NCBI GenBank assembly: GCA_036169815.1 | Contig: JAVHOA010000081.1 | Location: 16,258 to 80,257, forward strand | Direction of reading: 5' to 3' | Length of the DNA stretch: 64,000 nt | Source: Hydrocurvibacter sp036169815 | GTDB lineage: Bacteria > Campylobacterota > Campylobacteria > Campylobacterales > Sulfurimonadaceae | Shown here: one piece after another, positions 17,008 to 25,023 of the stretch | Layout: each line of letters begins with the position of its first letter | Numbering within the stretch: position 1 is the first letter of the stretch | Notes under the pieces: model-generated | The model's input: only the letters and a program-made list of their open reading frames with translations | Database searches by the model: none | What the model was told of the DNA's origin: nothing | Made by a program: the position numbers and the translations under genes

Positions 17008-17748
17008 ATGGCAAAATATATTATTTTAGATACAGAAACAACGGGCGCGGGTGAAAATGACCGCATTATTCAGCTTGGATATATGGTGCTTGGAGGCAGG
17101 GACGTTGCAGTTTACAACGACTTTTGCGCCAGTGAAGTTCCCATCTCTTTTGGAGCGATGGAAGTACACCATATTACTCCCGATATGATAGAAAACAAAC
17201 CTACATGTACACAAACAAAAGCGTATCAAACGCTTCTTGAACTCAATACTCCAGAAAACTATCTCATCATTCACAATGCGCCTTTTGATCTTGGAATGCT
17301 TGAAAAAGAGGGATTTTCCTCGCAAATGCAACTCATTGACACGCTACGATGTGCGAGACATATTTTTGCAGATGAAGAGGCGCACCGCTTGCAATATTTT
17401 CGCTACAAAATGGGACTTTACAAACAAGAGGCGGCAGAAGCCAAAAAACTTGGCATAGAGGTAAAAGCGCATGATGCCATCGGCGATGTTTTGACGCTCA
17501 AACTCTTTTTAAGTGAACTCAAAATCGCAGTTGAAGAGCGGTTTAGCGAGGAAAATCCTGTAGAAAAAATGGTCTTGCTTACCAAAGAGCCAATCTTTAT
17601 AAAAACATTTCGATTTGGAAAATATAAGGGCAAAGATTTAGTAGATGTTGCGCATGAAGATGCCTCCTATTTGCGTTGGATGCTCAAATCGATGGACTCA
17701 CTAGATGCTGATTTGCGTTACTCCATAGAAAAAGTGTTGGCAGTTTAG
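17008..17748 (+). CDS. DEDDh 3'-5' exonuclease, exodeoxyribonuclease X-like
   Basis: Exonuclease of the DnaQ superfamily. About 246 residues with ExoI DTETTG (residues 8-13), ExoII HNAPFDLG, and ExoIII HDAIGDV, so the active site is complete. A C-terminal segment (FGKYKGKDLVDVAHEDASYLRWML) matches the small domain that follows the nuclease in ExoX-type proteins. It could act in repair or as a proofreading-like nuclease. ATG at 17008 preserves MAKYIILDTETTG; an earlier start lacks support. Its stop is immediately followed by the ATG of the next gene, which places it in one transcript with the MoxR-VWA genes. Confidence 0.88.
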   Translation: MAKYIILDTETTGAGENDRIIQLGYMVLGGRDVAVYNDFCASEVPISFGAMEVHHITPDMIENKPTCTQTKAYQTLLELNTPENYLIIHNAPFDLGMLEKEGFSSQMQLIDTLRCARHIFADEEAHRLQYFRYKMGLYKQEAAEAKKLGIEVKAHDAIGDVLTLKLFLSELKIAVEERFSEENPVEKMVLLTKEPIFIKTFRFGKYKGKDLVDVAHEDASYLRWMLKSMDSLDADLRYSIEKVLAV

Positions 17749-19089
17749 ATGCGCAGCATTGAGGCATTTAAGAATCAAAAAATCCTTCTCTTTGGAAAGC
17801 CACGCGCTTTTGATGTACACGAGTTTGCTATGCAACTCGAAGCGTTTTGTATCACATTTGCACAAAGTTATGAAGAGGATGTGGCGTGTATCGTTGAGGG
17901 GCGATTGCTTACACCGTATGAGCAAAATGAGTTTGATAGACTTTATGCGCTTGGACTCAAAGAGAAGTTTCTCTGTATTGATGATTTTGAAAAGCTTTTG
18001 ATTGCAAATATTGAGCCAGACACTCTACTCATGAGCCTTAAACTCTCGCACGACAGGAATCGGCTTTTTGCATACTTAAAAAACTCACAGATCGATGACA
18101 CGCTTTTTTTAAAGCTTTTAAAGCTGTACGATTGGCAGGGCGAGGGATTTTTTGATACCGATGCAAACCGTGATATTACCGCCGCCCTTATCTCAAGATT
18201 TTATACAAATATCGAGCAAAATCACAATGTTCAGTACGCAACTTTGGGGCTTATGCACTTAGTAGAGCAGAGGTGTGAGGGCGAGCTTATCGCTTCTATC
18301 GCAGCTTTAGCGCCATTGAAAAATGGATTTGAGCAGCCAAGCCTTTTTGCCATATTGCATGCCATTGCAAAAAACGCAGCAACACCTGAGAATGTTTTAA
18401 AAATGTTTCTAAAAAATGGGAGTTTTGCAATACAGCAATCCATTGCTGCGAGAAAGAACTTAAGTGTACCGCTGCAAAACCTGATTTTTTTGCAAAATGA
18501 TCCCCTTCTTTGTGAGACACTTTGCAAAAATGAAAATATTACACCCGCTTTAATCGAAAAACTTCAAGAAAATTATGCGTCTATTTTGGCACAATTCGTC
18601 CAATTGGATGGAGCCTATTTTGAGCTATTTTTGCTAAAATCTCCCCTTACTTTGGCGCTCAATACAAGCCTTACATGTAAGCAGCAAGAGCGTCTGAGTG
18701 CGCTTGTTCGCCAAGATGTAACACAAGCGCTTGCAAAAAATGAGGCCCTTTGTGAAAGGGTTGCGCAGATACTTTTAGCGTGCGATGATGGCATTAAAAC
18801 TCTGCTTTTTGCAAATCCAGCACTCAGTGAAGTGCATTTGCGCGAGGCGTACGCGATGCCACAGTATCATCTTGCCTTAGCACAAAATCCTGCGACGCCT
18901 GCGGAGATTTTAGAAAAACTAGGCAGTTTGGGAGAGTTTGCAGTGTTACAGGCTTTATGCAAAAATCCAAACACGCCCATTGCTACGCTTTATGAACTGA
19001 GACTTGATTTGCGCTTGGATCGTCTTGTAAGTGAAAACGAGCGTTTTGGAGCGCACATTAAAACCGAAAATATAGGATGGAAAATTTGA
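17749..19089 (+). CDS. Helical-repeat protein with BRCT-like N-terminus, partner of MoxR/VWA
   Basis: No specific family recognised. The 446 residues start with a roughly 75-residue alpha/beta segment (NQKILLFGKPRAFDVHEF...EEDVACIVEGRLLTPYEQ) that resembles a BRCT fold. The rest is mainly helical with recurring short units of the type KNPNTP-IATLYEL, NPATP-AEILEKL, KNENITPALIEKL and AKNAATPENVLKMF, spaced about 25 residues, like leucine-rich-variant/HEAT-type repeats. No signal peptide or TM segment, so cytoplasmic. It starts directly after the exonuclease stop and overlaps the MoxR gene by 13 bases, so it is probably an adaptor or substrate of that ATPase. One TTACATGTAA is in frame as LTCK. 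Confidence 0.6.
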   Translation: MRSIEAFKNQKILLFGKPRAFDVHEFAMQLEAFCITFAQSYEEDVACIVEGRLLTPYEQNEFDRLYALGLKEKFLCIDDFEKLLIANIEPDTLLMSLKLSHDRNRLFAYLKNSQIDDTLFLKLLKLYDWQGEGFFDTDANRDITAALISRFYTNIEQNHNVQYATLGLMHLVEQRCEGELIASIAALAPLKNGFEQPSLFAILHAIAKNAATPENVLKMFLKNGSFAIQQSIAARKNLSVPLQNLIFLQNDPLLCETLCKNENITPALIEKLQENYASILAQFVQLDGAYFELFLLKSPLTLALNTSLTCKQQERLSALVRQDVTQALAKNEALCERVAQILLACDDGIKTLLFANPALSEVHLREAYAMPQYHLALAQNPATPAEILEKLGSLGEFAVLQALCKNPNTPIATLYELRLDLRLDRLVSENERFGAHIKTENIGWKI

Positions 19090-20075
19090 GAGCAAGTGAA
19101 ATACGTCTGAGTATAGAAGCGATGATTGAACAGCGCATCCCTACCTTTCTTTGGGGCGCTCCAGGGATTGGAAAATCCTCTATTATCAAACAGATTGCAG
19201 AGGAAAAAAAGATTGGATTTATCGATTTGCGTCTCTCTTTGATGGACCCAACTGATTTAAAAGGAATCCCTTTTTATGATAAACATGAGCACAGCGCCAT
19301 CTGGGCGCCGCCCTCTTTTTTACCGCGCGATGGAGAGGGAATCCTCTTTTTAGATGAGCTCAACTCCGCGCCTCCTGCGGTGCAGGCATCGGCGTATCAG
19401 CTCATTTTAGATCGAAGAGTGGGCGAATATGTTCTTCCCGATGGCTACGCTATCGTTGCAGCCGGAAATAGAGAGAGTGATCGAGGGGTTGTTTATAGGA
19501 TGCCATCGCCTTTGGCAAACCGTTTTGTGCATTTAGAGATGGGCGTGAATGTAGAGGATTATAAATCTTGGGCGTATAAAAATGGCATCGATGCGCGTAT
19601 TATTGCCTATATTTCTTATAAAAATGAGAACCTTTTTACCTTTGATGCCACAAAAAATGAGAAGAGTTTTGCAACGCCGAGAAGCTGGGAATATGTCGAT
19701 AAGATTTTGAAATCTTGTATGCATGAAACGCTCCTGCTCAATGCCATCGGCGGCGCAGTTGGGCAAGAGATTGGGGTGGATTTTTTGAGTTTTTGCAAAG
19801 TTGCTACAAGGCTGCCAGATATGCAAACGATTTTAGAAAGTGGTCAAGGCGAGTATCCAAGTGATGTGGATGTTTTGTATGCGCTTTGTGCGGGACTTGT
19901 GAGCCAAACGCTTTTGCATCAAGCATATCTTGAAAATCTTTTACGTTATACGCTCTCTTTGCAAAGTGAATTTGCCGTGATGATTGTGCAAGAGTTACAA
20001 AGAAATGGCGTGCATATGCAGCACAGTGAGGCATTTAAAACTTGGGTTAAAAAGTTTAATTATCTTCTCGCATGA
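19077..20075 (+). CDS. MoxR-family AAA+ ATPase
   Basis: Chaperone-like AAA+ ATPase that usually works with a VWA-domain partner to activate or insert cofactors into target complexes. The 332 residues show Walker A GAPGIGKSSI (about residues 26-35), Walker B GILFLDELNSAP, sensor 1 region AAGNRESDRG and arginine-finger region MPSPLANRFVHLEM. ATG at 19077 overlaps the preceding gene; its stop overlaps the next ATG as ATGA. The tight coupling with a DUF2201-type VWA gene defines a MoxR-VWA pair; the target is not evident from the sequence. Confidence 0.9.
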   Translation: MENLRASEIRLSIEAMIEQRIPTFLWGAPGIGKSSIIKQIAEEKKIGFIDLRLSLMDPTDLKGIPFYDKHEHSAIWAPPSFLPRDGEGILFLDELNSAPPAVQASAYQLILDRRVGEYVLPDGYAIVAAGNRESDRGVVYRMPSPLANRFVHLEMGVNVEDYKSWAYKNGIDARIIAYISYKNENLFTFDATKNEKSFATPRSWEYVDKILKSCMHETLLLNAIGGAVGQEIGVDFLSFCKVATRLPDMQTILESGQGEYPSDVDVLYALCAGLVSQTLLHQAYLENLLRYTLSLQSEFAVMIVQELQRNGVHMQHSEAFKTWVKKFNYLLA

Positions 20076-21280
20076 GCTACCATGCGAAGTGCCCATTGGG
20101 TATAAGCCTCTTGGAGGCAAAAATATCACAAGCCAAAGCGAAACTTTTAGTCGATTATCCCTATTTTGGAACGCTTGCAAGCCGTTTGGAGTTGGTAAAA
20201 AATGAGAATATCGCTTCATTTTTAAGTGATGGAAGCAGACTTGAATACAATGATACGTATCTTGAATCACTTGAGATGAGTGAGCTTGCATTTGCGCTGA
20301 GTAACGGTGCGATGCACACCGTGCTTGGGCACCAAAACCGCAAAAATTCCCGTCACGGCTGGTTGTGGCAGTTAGCCACCGACTATGCTATCAATGCGAT
20401 GCTTATAGAAAATGGTTTAGAAAAGCCTTTTGGCGCAAACTATGAAGCGCGCTTTGATGGACTTTACGCCGAAGAAATCTATGAGATACTCAAAGATGAG
20501 ATCAAAAACGAAGAGTTTAGCGATGATGCAAGCGATGAAACAGGCTTTAATGAAAACTCCAAAGCGCACCATAACAGACACCACGAGCAAAAAAATAGCG
20601 AACAAAATGATACAAACGCCCCTAAAATGGAGGTGGAAAATGTGGTCGATGAAGCGTTTTTGGCACAACTCAATGAAAAACTTTTGCAAGAGGAGTTCCA
20701 GCGTGGCGAAGTGCCCCTTGGAATGGAGCGTTTTTTTGAAATAACGCTTACATGTAAGCATGATTGGGCGAGTGAGCTGGGCTTTGCAATGGATCGATTT
20801 TATAGAGATGACTATCAAACGCTTCCTCCATCAAAAAAAATGCTCTATCTTGGAACCTATCTGCCCTCGCTTACAAGCAAGCGGATAAAACTTACCATCG
20901 CCATTGACTCTTCTGGCTCTGTTGATGCGGTGTTGCTTGGTCGTTTTATGAGTGAAGTAGAATCCATCATGCTCTCACTCTCAAACTACGAGATCCATCT
21001 TCTTGTAGCTGATGCAAAGGTACACTCGCATGAAGTTTTTTATGAGGGAGAGAGGCTCTTGGCAAACAAGAACCTTACATGTAAGCCTAAAGGCGGTGGC
21101 GGAACAGACTTTCGCGCTGTTTTTGAGTATATAGATTTGCACCTTTATGACACCGCTTTATTGCTTTATTTTACTGATTTGGATGGATTTTTTCCTAAAG
21201 AGGAACCACTTTTTGAACTCCTTTGGGTCGCCCCAAAAGAGATGCCCCATCCCTTTGGACGAGTTATTGTGATAGATTAA
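20072..21280 (+). CDS. VWA-like protein with DUF2201 putative metallopeptidase domain
   Basis: 402 residues. The N-terminal part contains HTVLGHQNRKN...LWQLATDYAINAMLIE, matching the putative metallopeptidase domain of the DUF2201 family (the helix that aligns with HExxH keeps H-x5-H but no Glu at the catalytic place). A charged linker (about residues 150-200, rich in Asn, Glu, His) follows. The C-terminal VWA-like domain starts TIAIDSSGSVDA (MIDAS DxSxS) and continues with GGGGTDFRAVFEYI. Usual partner of MoxR ATPases. Two TTACATGTAA copies encode LTCK. The operon ends here; no clear terminator is seen. Confidence 0.82.
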   Translation: MSYHAKCPLGISLLEAKISQAKAKLLVDYPYFGTLASRLELVKNENIASFLSDGSRLEYNDTYLESLEMSELAFALSNGAMHTVLGHQNRKNSRHGWLWQLATDYAINAMLIENGLEKPFGANYEARFDGLYAEEIYEILKDEIKNEEFSDDASDETGFNENSKAHHNRHHEQKNSEQNDTNAPKMEVENVVDEAFLAQLNEKLLQEEFQRGEVPLGMERFFEITLTCKHDWASELGFAMDRFYRDDYQTLPPSKKMLYLGTYLPSLTSKRIKLTIAIDSSGSVDAVLLGRFMSEVESIMLSLSNYEIHLLVADAKVHSHEVFYEGERLLANKNLTCKPKGGGGTDFRAVFEYIDLHLYDTALLLYFTDLDGFFPKEEPLFELLWVAPKEMPHPFGRVIVID

Positions 21281-21780
21281 AAATCTATTTTCTCTCCAAC
21301 TATCAAAAGTTAGGCTAGTTCTCAAGAAATACCTTATTGGACAGATAGGAAGTTGGCTTGAAAATTACAGTAAAGCAAAAAAGTTTCAATGAGATGAAAG
21401 AAACTGGTTGTAAGGTGGAAGATTTGCTAGCTATATTTAGTTGATGACATCTCATCAAAAAGATATAATTTACTAGTATTTTATCCAAATAAAATTGAGG
21501 ACAAAAAATTAGAAATACTCAAAAATCCTAAAAATAAAATTTTTATCGCAAGTATTTCATTTTGGGAAATATCACTAAAATACAGAGCCACTTGCAAATT
21601 CCCAAAAAAACCTCTCAATTTAAGATTCTTGGAAGTTTAAAAAAGGCTCATTGAAGCCGAGTTTTCCGATGTTTTAGGTAAAATTATTTTACAAAAAAAC
21701 AAACATAAAACTGTAAAATCACAGCCGATGGCTACAATCAGTTTTTTAAAAAGTTAGAAAGTCGCTCTTAAACAGCAGTG
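21281..21780 (+). pseudogene. Decayed toxin-antitoxin remnant (PIN/VapC-like)
   Basis: No intact gene. A frame at 21497-21640 reads EDKKLEILKNPKNKIFIAS followed by ISFWEISLKYR, which closely resembles the middle of VapC-type PIN-domain toxins; it lacks the YLLDTH start and then stops. Continuing residues (RLIEAEFSDVLGKII) follow in another frame. Immediately upstream, a short frame from about 21358 to 21444 (ending ETGCKVEDLLAIFS) may be the tail of its antitoxin. Fragmentation by stops and frameshifts argues for a dead vapBC locus. Confidence 0.5.
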
Positions 21781-22120
21781 GTTCGGTTGGATTTTTGAAT
21801 TTGCAAGTGGCTCTATTAATTGCTATTTTCACAATATCATGATATGTCGTATGTTTTGGCAAATGGAATGTGTGGGCTTTGTCAGCATGATTGGGGCTAA
21901 AAATTACGCTGATTAAAACTAGTAATTCCTAAAATTGTATCATTCCCTAGTTTCCACTCTCCTAAGTGAGAATGCATACACCAATATAAATATCAAGATA
22001 GCAGAGCTTGAAGTATCAATTTCCAAGCTAGAGCTTGGGAATTAGGTAAACCCCTATGTATTTATCATTCACCAACGGCTCATAAAATATATTTTTAACA
22101 TGTTTCATCCATTTTTGACG
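21781..22120. other. Gene-free accessory spacer with a hairpin
   Basis: No convincing reading frame. Contains an inverted repeat CCAAGCT-AG-AGCTTGG at 22023-22038 next to the text GGAATTAGG, similar to short dispersed fragments seen around degraded accessory genes. Base composition is more AT-rich and lacks the iterated palindrome. Confidence 0.4.
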
Positions 22121-22121
22121 A

Positions 22122-22127
22122 TATAAT
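22122..22127 (+). promoter_or_regulatory. -10 box of the zeta-like toxin operon
   Basis: TATAAT 29 bases before the ATG of the 59-aa gene, in an AT-rich context. No good -35 at 16-18 bases. Confidence 0.45.
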
Positions 22128-22156
22128 CAAACATACATTTAAGAATCGGATGAGTT

Positions 22157-22336
22157 ATGAAAAAAACTATTTTAATGGATTTAAAAGAGCCGACAGATAA
22201 AGAATTGAGTCAGCTTATGAGCGAAGTAGCTTATGAAGCAAAAACAAAAGCAACTTTGGTTAAAAAGCAATTTAGTGAAGCTATAGCAATTGAAATCAGC
22301 AAAGCACGCGCAAGAATGCATGCGATGAAAGTATGA
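22157..22336 (+). CDS. Small protein, putative antitoxin of the zeta-like toxin
   Basis: 59 residues: MKKTILMDLKEPTDKELSQL start, then SEVAYEAKTKATLVKKQF and a helical, Lys/Ala-rich tail ending ARMHAMKV. The stop overlaps the next start as ATGA, and the downstream product is a zeta-toxin-like kinase, so an antitoxin role is inferred from position and size only; no recognised epsilon-antitoxin fold is visible. The sequence is highly charged and looks fully helical after a short beta-strand. Confidence 0.65.
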   Translation: MKKTILMDLKEPTDKELSQLMSEVAYEAKTKATLVKKQFSEAIAIEISKARARMHAMKV

Positions 22337-22935
22337 AAAAGCCTGTTCTGATTATTATCGCTGGACCGAATGGTTCAGGTAAAACTTCGATAACTTCTAA
22401 AATTCTTCAACATGAATGGGTTGAAAACTGCATTTATATTAATCCTGATAATATAGCACGTGATGCATTTGGGGATTGGAATTCGAGGGAAGCTGTTTTA
22501 GATGCCGCTAAACTCTCTACAAAAATCAGAGAAGAGTGTATCGCTGATGGTAAAGGTTTGATCTTTGAAACAGTTTTGTCTGTGGAGGATAAAATCGATT
22601 TTATCCTTAGAGCAAAGGAAAATGGGTATTTTATTCGTCTATTTTTTGTAGGAACACAGAGCCCGACTATCAATGCCAGCCGCATTGCTCAGAGAGTTAT
22701 GGAGGGTGGGCATGATGTTCCTATCGCAAAAATTATTTCGAGATACGGAAAATCAATAACAAATTGTTGTATTGCTTCAAGTATTGTCGATCGAGCTTAT
22801 ATTTATGACAATTCAGTAGATTTTGCAGAGCCTCAGTTATTGTTTAGGGTAGCTGATGGATACGTTACAAAAGAATACCGAGTTATCAACGAATGGGCGC
22901 AACCGATTTTAGAATTTATAAAAAGTAGTGAATGA
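22333..22935 (+). CDS. Zeta-toxin-like P-loop kinase
   Basis: 200 residues with Walker A AGPNGSGKTS (10-19), YINPDNIARDAFGDW (Asp typical of substrate binding), FETVLSVEDKIDF and the lid-like RIAQRVMEGGHDVPIAKIISRYGKS. This is the arrangement of zeta-family toxins/UDP-GlcNAc kinases (PF06414-like). Zeta toxins phosphorylate UDP-GlcNAc and block wall synthesis; whether this one does is not shown. Translationally coupled to the 59-aa gene. An alternative is a non-toxic small kinase of the same fold. Confidence 0.78.
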   Translation: MKKPVLIIIAGPNGSGKTSITSKILQHEWVENCIYINPDNIARDAFGDWNSREAVLDAAKLSTKIREECIADGKGLIFETVLSVEDKIDFILRAKENGYFIRLFFVGTQSPTINASRIAQRVMEGGHDVPIAKIISRYGKSITNCCIASSIVDRAYIYDNSVDFAEPQLLFRVADGYVTKEYRVINEWAQPILEFIKSSE

Positions 22936-23027
22936 TTTTCAAATGTTTTAAAACCCATACGCCCTTTCATCCAACAATTCAATAGAGGCACCCCGGTTCT
23001 TTGAGCATACGGGTCAGGCGTTCAATG

Positions 23028-23288
23028 TCAATAGACTTCTTTGCGATGTCCAATACGAACAATCATAATAAGGACTTTTTCTTCTTCGATACGAAATATA
23101 ATTCTATAGTCTCGCACACGAAGACGAAATTTTCCCGCGTATTCCCCTTTGAGCGCTTTGATATTGTTTTTAAGTTGGGACGGGTTGGTTGCTAATAAAA
23201 TAATTTTTTCTTTGAGCTGTTTTTGAACAACAAAATCCAAGCTTGCAAGTTCTTTTTTGGCGGTAGGTAAAAACTCTATAGCGTACAT
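23028..23288 (-). CDS. RelE/ParE-family toxin
   Basis: 86 residues: MYAIEFLPTAKKELASLD, central LKGEYAGKFRLRVRDYRIIF and C-terminal VRIGHRKEVY, which is the classical RelE/ParE pattern ending in H-x-(K/R)-x-x-Y. The RelE subgroup cleaves mRNA on the ribosome; ParE members poison gyrase. The GHRKEVY ending favours the RelE-like type. It follows its antitoxin by three bases on the minus strand. Confidence 0.9.
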   Translation of the reverse strand: MYAIEFLPTAKKELASLDFVVQKQLKEKIILLATNPSQLKNNIKALKGEYAGKFRLRVRDYRIIFRIEEEKVLIMIVRIGHRKEVY

Positions 23289-23291
23289 CGG

Positions 23292-23531
23292 CTACAGACC
23301 AAGTTCTTTCCACACATCCTGCGCGCTTATTGCCTGGACTGCTCCCGATTCAAGTTCACGCAATCGCTTGTCGGCGAGTTTTTCGTCCAGCATATCAAAA
23401 TAAATCATCAGTGCATTTTCAATTAAATGACTTTTCTTTTCATTGAGCTCTTTTGCTATTGCATTAAGCTCCATTACGACTTCATTGTCTAACGTAATGC
23501 TCATCTTTGTCACATTAACATACTTACTCAT
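23292..23531 (-). CDS. Ribbon-helix-helix antitoxin for the RelE/ParE toxin
   Basis: 79 residues. The N-terminus (KMSITLDNEVVMELNAIAKELNEKKSHLIENAL) fits a ribbon-helix-helix DNA-binding domain of the CopG/RelB type; the C-terminal tail (ELESGAVQAISAQDVWKELGL) is the toxin-binding segment. AGAGG precedes the ATG. A consensus sigma70 promoter lies directly upstream, the normal target of autorepression. Confidence 0.85.
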   Translation of the reverse strand: MSKYVNVTKMSITLDNEVVMELNAIAKELNEKKSHLIENALMIYFDMLDEKLADKRLRELESGAVQAISAQDVWKELGL

Positions 23532-23555
23532 TTTACACCTCTATTTGTATGGACA

Positions 23556-23584
23556 ATTATACATTTTAGAAAGAAAGTTGTCAA
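23556..23584 (-). promoter_or_regulatory. Full-consensus sigma70 promoter of the antitoxin-toxin pair
   Basis: On the minus strand TTGACA and TATAAT are both perfect and separated by exactly 17 bases, 25 bases ahead of the antitoxin ATG. This is unlike the -10-only promoters elsewhere in the window and fits a strong promoter held down by autorepression. Confidence 0.85.
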
Positions 23585-23665
23585 CAACGATACAGGTTAT
23601 TGCTTTGAAATAAAGGAAAAAGTGTTCAAGAGGTTACAGAAATTTTTGAGGTAACGTAACGTTTA

Positions 23666-24907
23666 TCACTCCCAAACGACCCGATTTTTTCCGCTATTTT
23701 TTGCGTTGTAGAGGTACATATCTGCGGTGTTTATACTCTCTTCTAGGGTGTCTTCAGGGGAAGTGGCAACACCTATAGAGATGGTAAAACGAATCTCTTC
23801 TTTCCCTGCTTTTACGGCTGTATTGGCGACTTTATTGCGGAGATACTCACATTTTCCTTGGATAGCGTTTGGTGTCATATCTTTTAAAATGATACAAAAC
23901 TCTTCTCCTCCAAATCTTGCGACAATGTCTTTTGCATCAACATTTGCAGTGAGGATTCCTGTGAGCGTTACGATGACGTTGTCTCCTGTTTCGTGGCCGT
24001 AAGTGTCGTTGATGCTTTTGAAGTTATCTATATCTATCATAATAGTTGCGAAATTTTCTTCACGCGCTTTGGCATCTTGAAAATATTCATTCGCATGTGC
24101 GTAGAAATATCTGCGGTTATACACACCTGTTAAAAAATCTCTATTGGCATGGTTGGTAATCTTTTCTATATTTTCCAAAGCTTCGATGGTATTGTTGAGC
24201 CTACATGTAAACTCCTCTTTGGAAAAAGGTTTATAAATGTAGTCATTTGCGCCATTTTTTAAGAAGAGTGCTGTGACCTCATCATCTTGATTTGAAGAGA
24301 TGGTGATGATGCTGAGCTCATTTTTAGAGTAGATTTTTCGAATCTCTTTTGTAAGCTCAAGTCCATCCATAACAGGCATAAAGTAGTCGGTGAGCACTAT
24401 TTTTATATCAGGATATGTCTGTAAAATGGCAAGTGCTTCCTCTCCGTGTGCAACTGTGATAACCTGAAACAACATATTTTTTAACATCCGTTGCATCTTG
24501 TTGCGAAACACTAAAGAATCATCAACAATAAGCACTTTATGCTTTTGATTGTCTTGCAATCTTTGAATGGTGGCGATGATGTAATCAATAGAACCAATTC
24601 CATCTTTTTTAATATAATCGATAATATCTTTTTGCAAGAGCTGTTTTTTAATATTTTTATCGACAATGCCACTAAGCACAATGGAGCGTACACCATTTTC
24701 GAGTGCATAATCCACAATCTCTCCATTTGGAGCATCGGGGAGATTGAGATCAAGAAGGGCGAGGAAATAGGTATATTTTTTGATAAAGAGTTTTGCTTCT
24801 TGGAGTGAGTAAGCGGTATCTATCTCAAAACTAAGTTCTGATTGCATTTTGAGTGAAATAAGCTTTGCTAAGGCTTTGTTGTCTTCGACTATAAGGATTC
24901 TTTGCAT
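23666..24907 (-). CDS. Response regulator with two receiver domains and a GGDEF domain
   Basis: 413 residues, cytoplasmic. Receiver 1 (about 1-118) has its acidic pair at ED near residue 8 and the phospho-Asp in ALLDLNLPD; receiver 2 (about 122-240) has VDDS and VLTDYFMPVMDG. The C-terminal diguanylate cyclase has DFLTGVYNRRYF, DIDNFKSINDTYGHETGD and the active-site GGEEF. The inhibitory I-site RxxD is not present upstream of GGEEF (DAKD instead), so product inhibition is probably absent. Divergent from a second GGDEF protein, with which it may form a signalling pair making cyclic di-GMP. A near-copy of the iterated palindrome encodes FTCR. Confidence 0.93.
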   Translation of the reverse strand: MQRILIVEDNKALAKLISLKMQSELSFEIDTAYSLQEAKLFIKKYTYFLALLDLNLPDAPNGEIVDYALENGVRSIVLSGIVDKNIKKQLLQKDIIDYIKKDGIGSIDYIIATIQRLQDNQKHKVLIVDDSLVFRNKMQRMLKNMLFQVITVAHGEEALAILQTYPDIKIVLTDYFMPVMDGLELTKEIRKIYSKNELSIITISSNQDDEVTALFLKNGANDYIYKPFSKEEFTCRLNNTIEALENIEKITNHANRDFLTGVYNRRYFYAHANEYFQDAKAREENFATIMIDIDNFKSINDTYGHETGDNVIVTLTGILTANVDAKDIVARFGGEEFCIILKDMTPNAIQGKCEYLRNKVANTAVKAGKEEIRFTISIGVATSPEDTLEESINTADMYLYNAKNSGKNRVVWE

Positions 24908-25023
24908 GTAAAAAGCTCCAAAATTTTAAGTAGCAAATTCTATCTTCATTGTGATAAAGAATGGTTGATGTAATGCAGAATTTATAGAGTTTTCTGTAAA
25001 ATACTGGGACTTTAGGAGTTTAT

